64,000 nucleotides of DNA, taken from NCBI GenBank assembly GCA_036245525.1, contig BTPG01000001.1, positions 217,730,121 to 217,794,120 on the forward strand, read 5' to 3'. A program made the translations under genes and the position numbers. The stretch's first letter is position 1, and every line of letters starts with the position of its first letter. The DNA comes from Semisulcospira habei (lineage: Eukaryota; Mollusca; Gastropoda; Semisulcospiridae). The notes beneath the pieces are model-generated. The model was given only the letters and a program-made list of their open reading frames with translations, ran no database searches and was not told the DNA's origin. Below are positions 63,311-64,000 of this stretch, piece after piece.

Positions 63311-63620
63311 AAACTTTCACACTGAGTTGCTACTGACCTGGAGGCCAGTCGCTATAAGAACAGCGCCGGCTATTAGACAGTCACTCTGGCATAAACAGTC
63401 ACCACCTTAATTATTACTTAACTAGTATATAACTTCATAGTCATTTTTAAAGCAATAGTAGTAGAACTACAGCATTAACGTGAAAGCAGTCCAAAATGGT
63501 TTCTAAAGAGTACACACATGCACACGCTGTTATAAGAAACACAGTCACTGTGTCAGGGAGGTGTCTGTCATCACATCATTCGGATGGAATGTGGGGGCCT
63601 GAAGCTTGCTAGTTTGAGAA
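63311..63620. other. Unassigned non-coding stretch
   Basis: Nothing recognised. Confidence 0.4.
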
Positions 63621-64000
63621 AAAAAATATGTATGACCTATGAGACAATAAGTAAAGGGCTGGCTTTTGCACCAGCAAAATCCATGTTTTCTGAAAATGTA
63701 AGCATTTTTCACTTATCTGTCAACCCCCACGTGACCCCTTGACCTTTGCGATGAGTCAACTAAATTAGTATGCATAGGAAGGTCTTATCACCAGCTACCT
63801 TTGTGCCAAATTTGACTGAAAATTTTGCACAAATGTTCATAATATCTACATTTTTATCAAAAATTTGCATTTGACACACATTTGCCGGCCTCTTGTGACC
63901 CTTGATGTTTCCGAGGCGTCATCCAAATTAGTATGCATAGATAGGTCATATCTGCATGGCAACACAGTTGCTTCTTTTACGTCACCACCACTGTCTGACT
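63621..64000 (+). repeat. Third block of the TGACC-rich tandem repeats
   Basis: Begins ATGTATGACCTATGAGA...AGTAAAGGGCTGGCTTTTGCACC, as at 37.68 kb, and continues with units holding GTGACCCCTTGACCTTTG and TTGTGACCCTTGATG. It runs off the window. Confidence 0.8.

Overview
The window reads as intron-bearing animal nuclear DNA, most likely a mollusc or another marine invertebrate. This rests on two spliced exons resembling the nonsense-mediated-decay factor SMG8 (42.3-43.2 kb, minus), a dense and diverse non-LTR retrotransposon load, short retroposons with tandem tails, and a hammerhead-ribozyme repeat. The species cannot be named from the sequence. Apart from SMG8, nearly everything recognisable is mobile DNA, much of it nested.

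The centrepiece is a complete Polinton/Maverick DNA-virus-like element at 14318-34302 (19,985 bp). It has terminal inverted repeats of about 690 bp beginning AG and a perfect 6-bp target duplication, TAAGTA. It sits inside the gag gene of a Ty3/Gypsy-type retrotransposon (9760-36395, 1.25-kb LTRs, 5-bp duplication GAGTC). Left to right the Polinton carries a 266-aa membrane protein ending in PTAP/PPxY motifs, a 293-aa protein, a 236-aa probable minor capsid protein, a 426-aa tail-anchored protein, a 412-aa coiled-coil membrane protein, a probable double-jelly-roll major capsid protein, an A32/FtsK-like packaging ATPase, a 110-aa protein, protein-primed family-B DNA polymerase, a retroviral-type integrase, and four small mostly membrane proteins. 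Most capsid-side genes and the integrase are open. The polymerase is broken by a piggyBac-like element, a triple-nested short retroposon and at least three frameshifts, so this copy is probably defective.

A second, older copy of the left gene block lies at 1.6-7.1 kb in the opposite orientation and is mostly decayed. It allows comparison: the C-terminal P(S/T)AP-PPxY motif, a 24-bp tail-to-tail gene overlap and AT-rich start-codon contexts are shared by both copies.

The rest of the window: 7-9.7 kb has short retroposons and unassigned DNA; 36.4-41 kb has divergent tandem repeats rich in nuclear-receptor half-sites; 41.3-41.9 kb has a ribozyme-bearing repeat; 43.7-54.6 kb is an I-type LINE with a second copy of about 6 kb nested in it; 56.8-62.0 kb is three LINEs nested in one another; and 62-64 kb is repeat fragments. 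Ten copies of one retroposon of about 385 bp, all in the same orientation, are spread through the window. The order of insertion can be read as Gypsy, then Polinton, then piggyBac and short retroposons.
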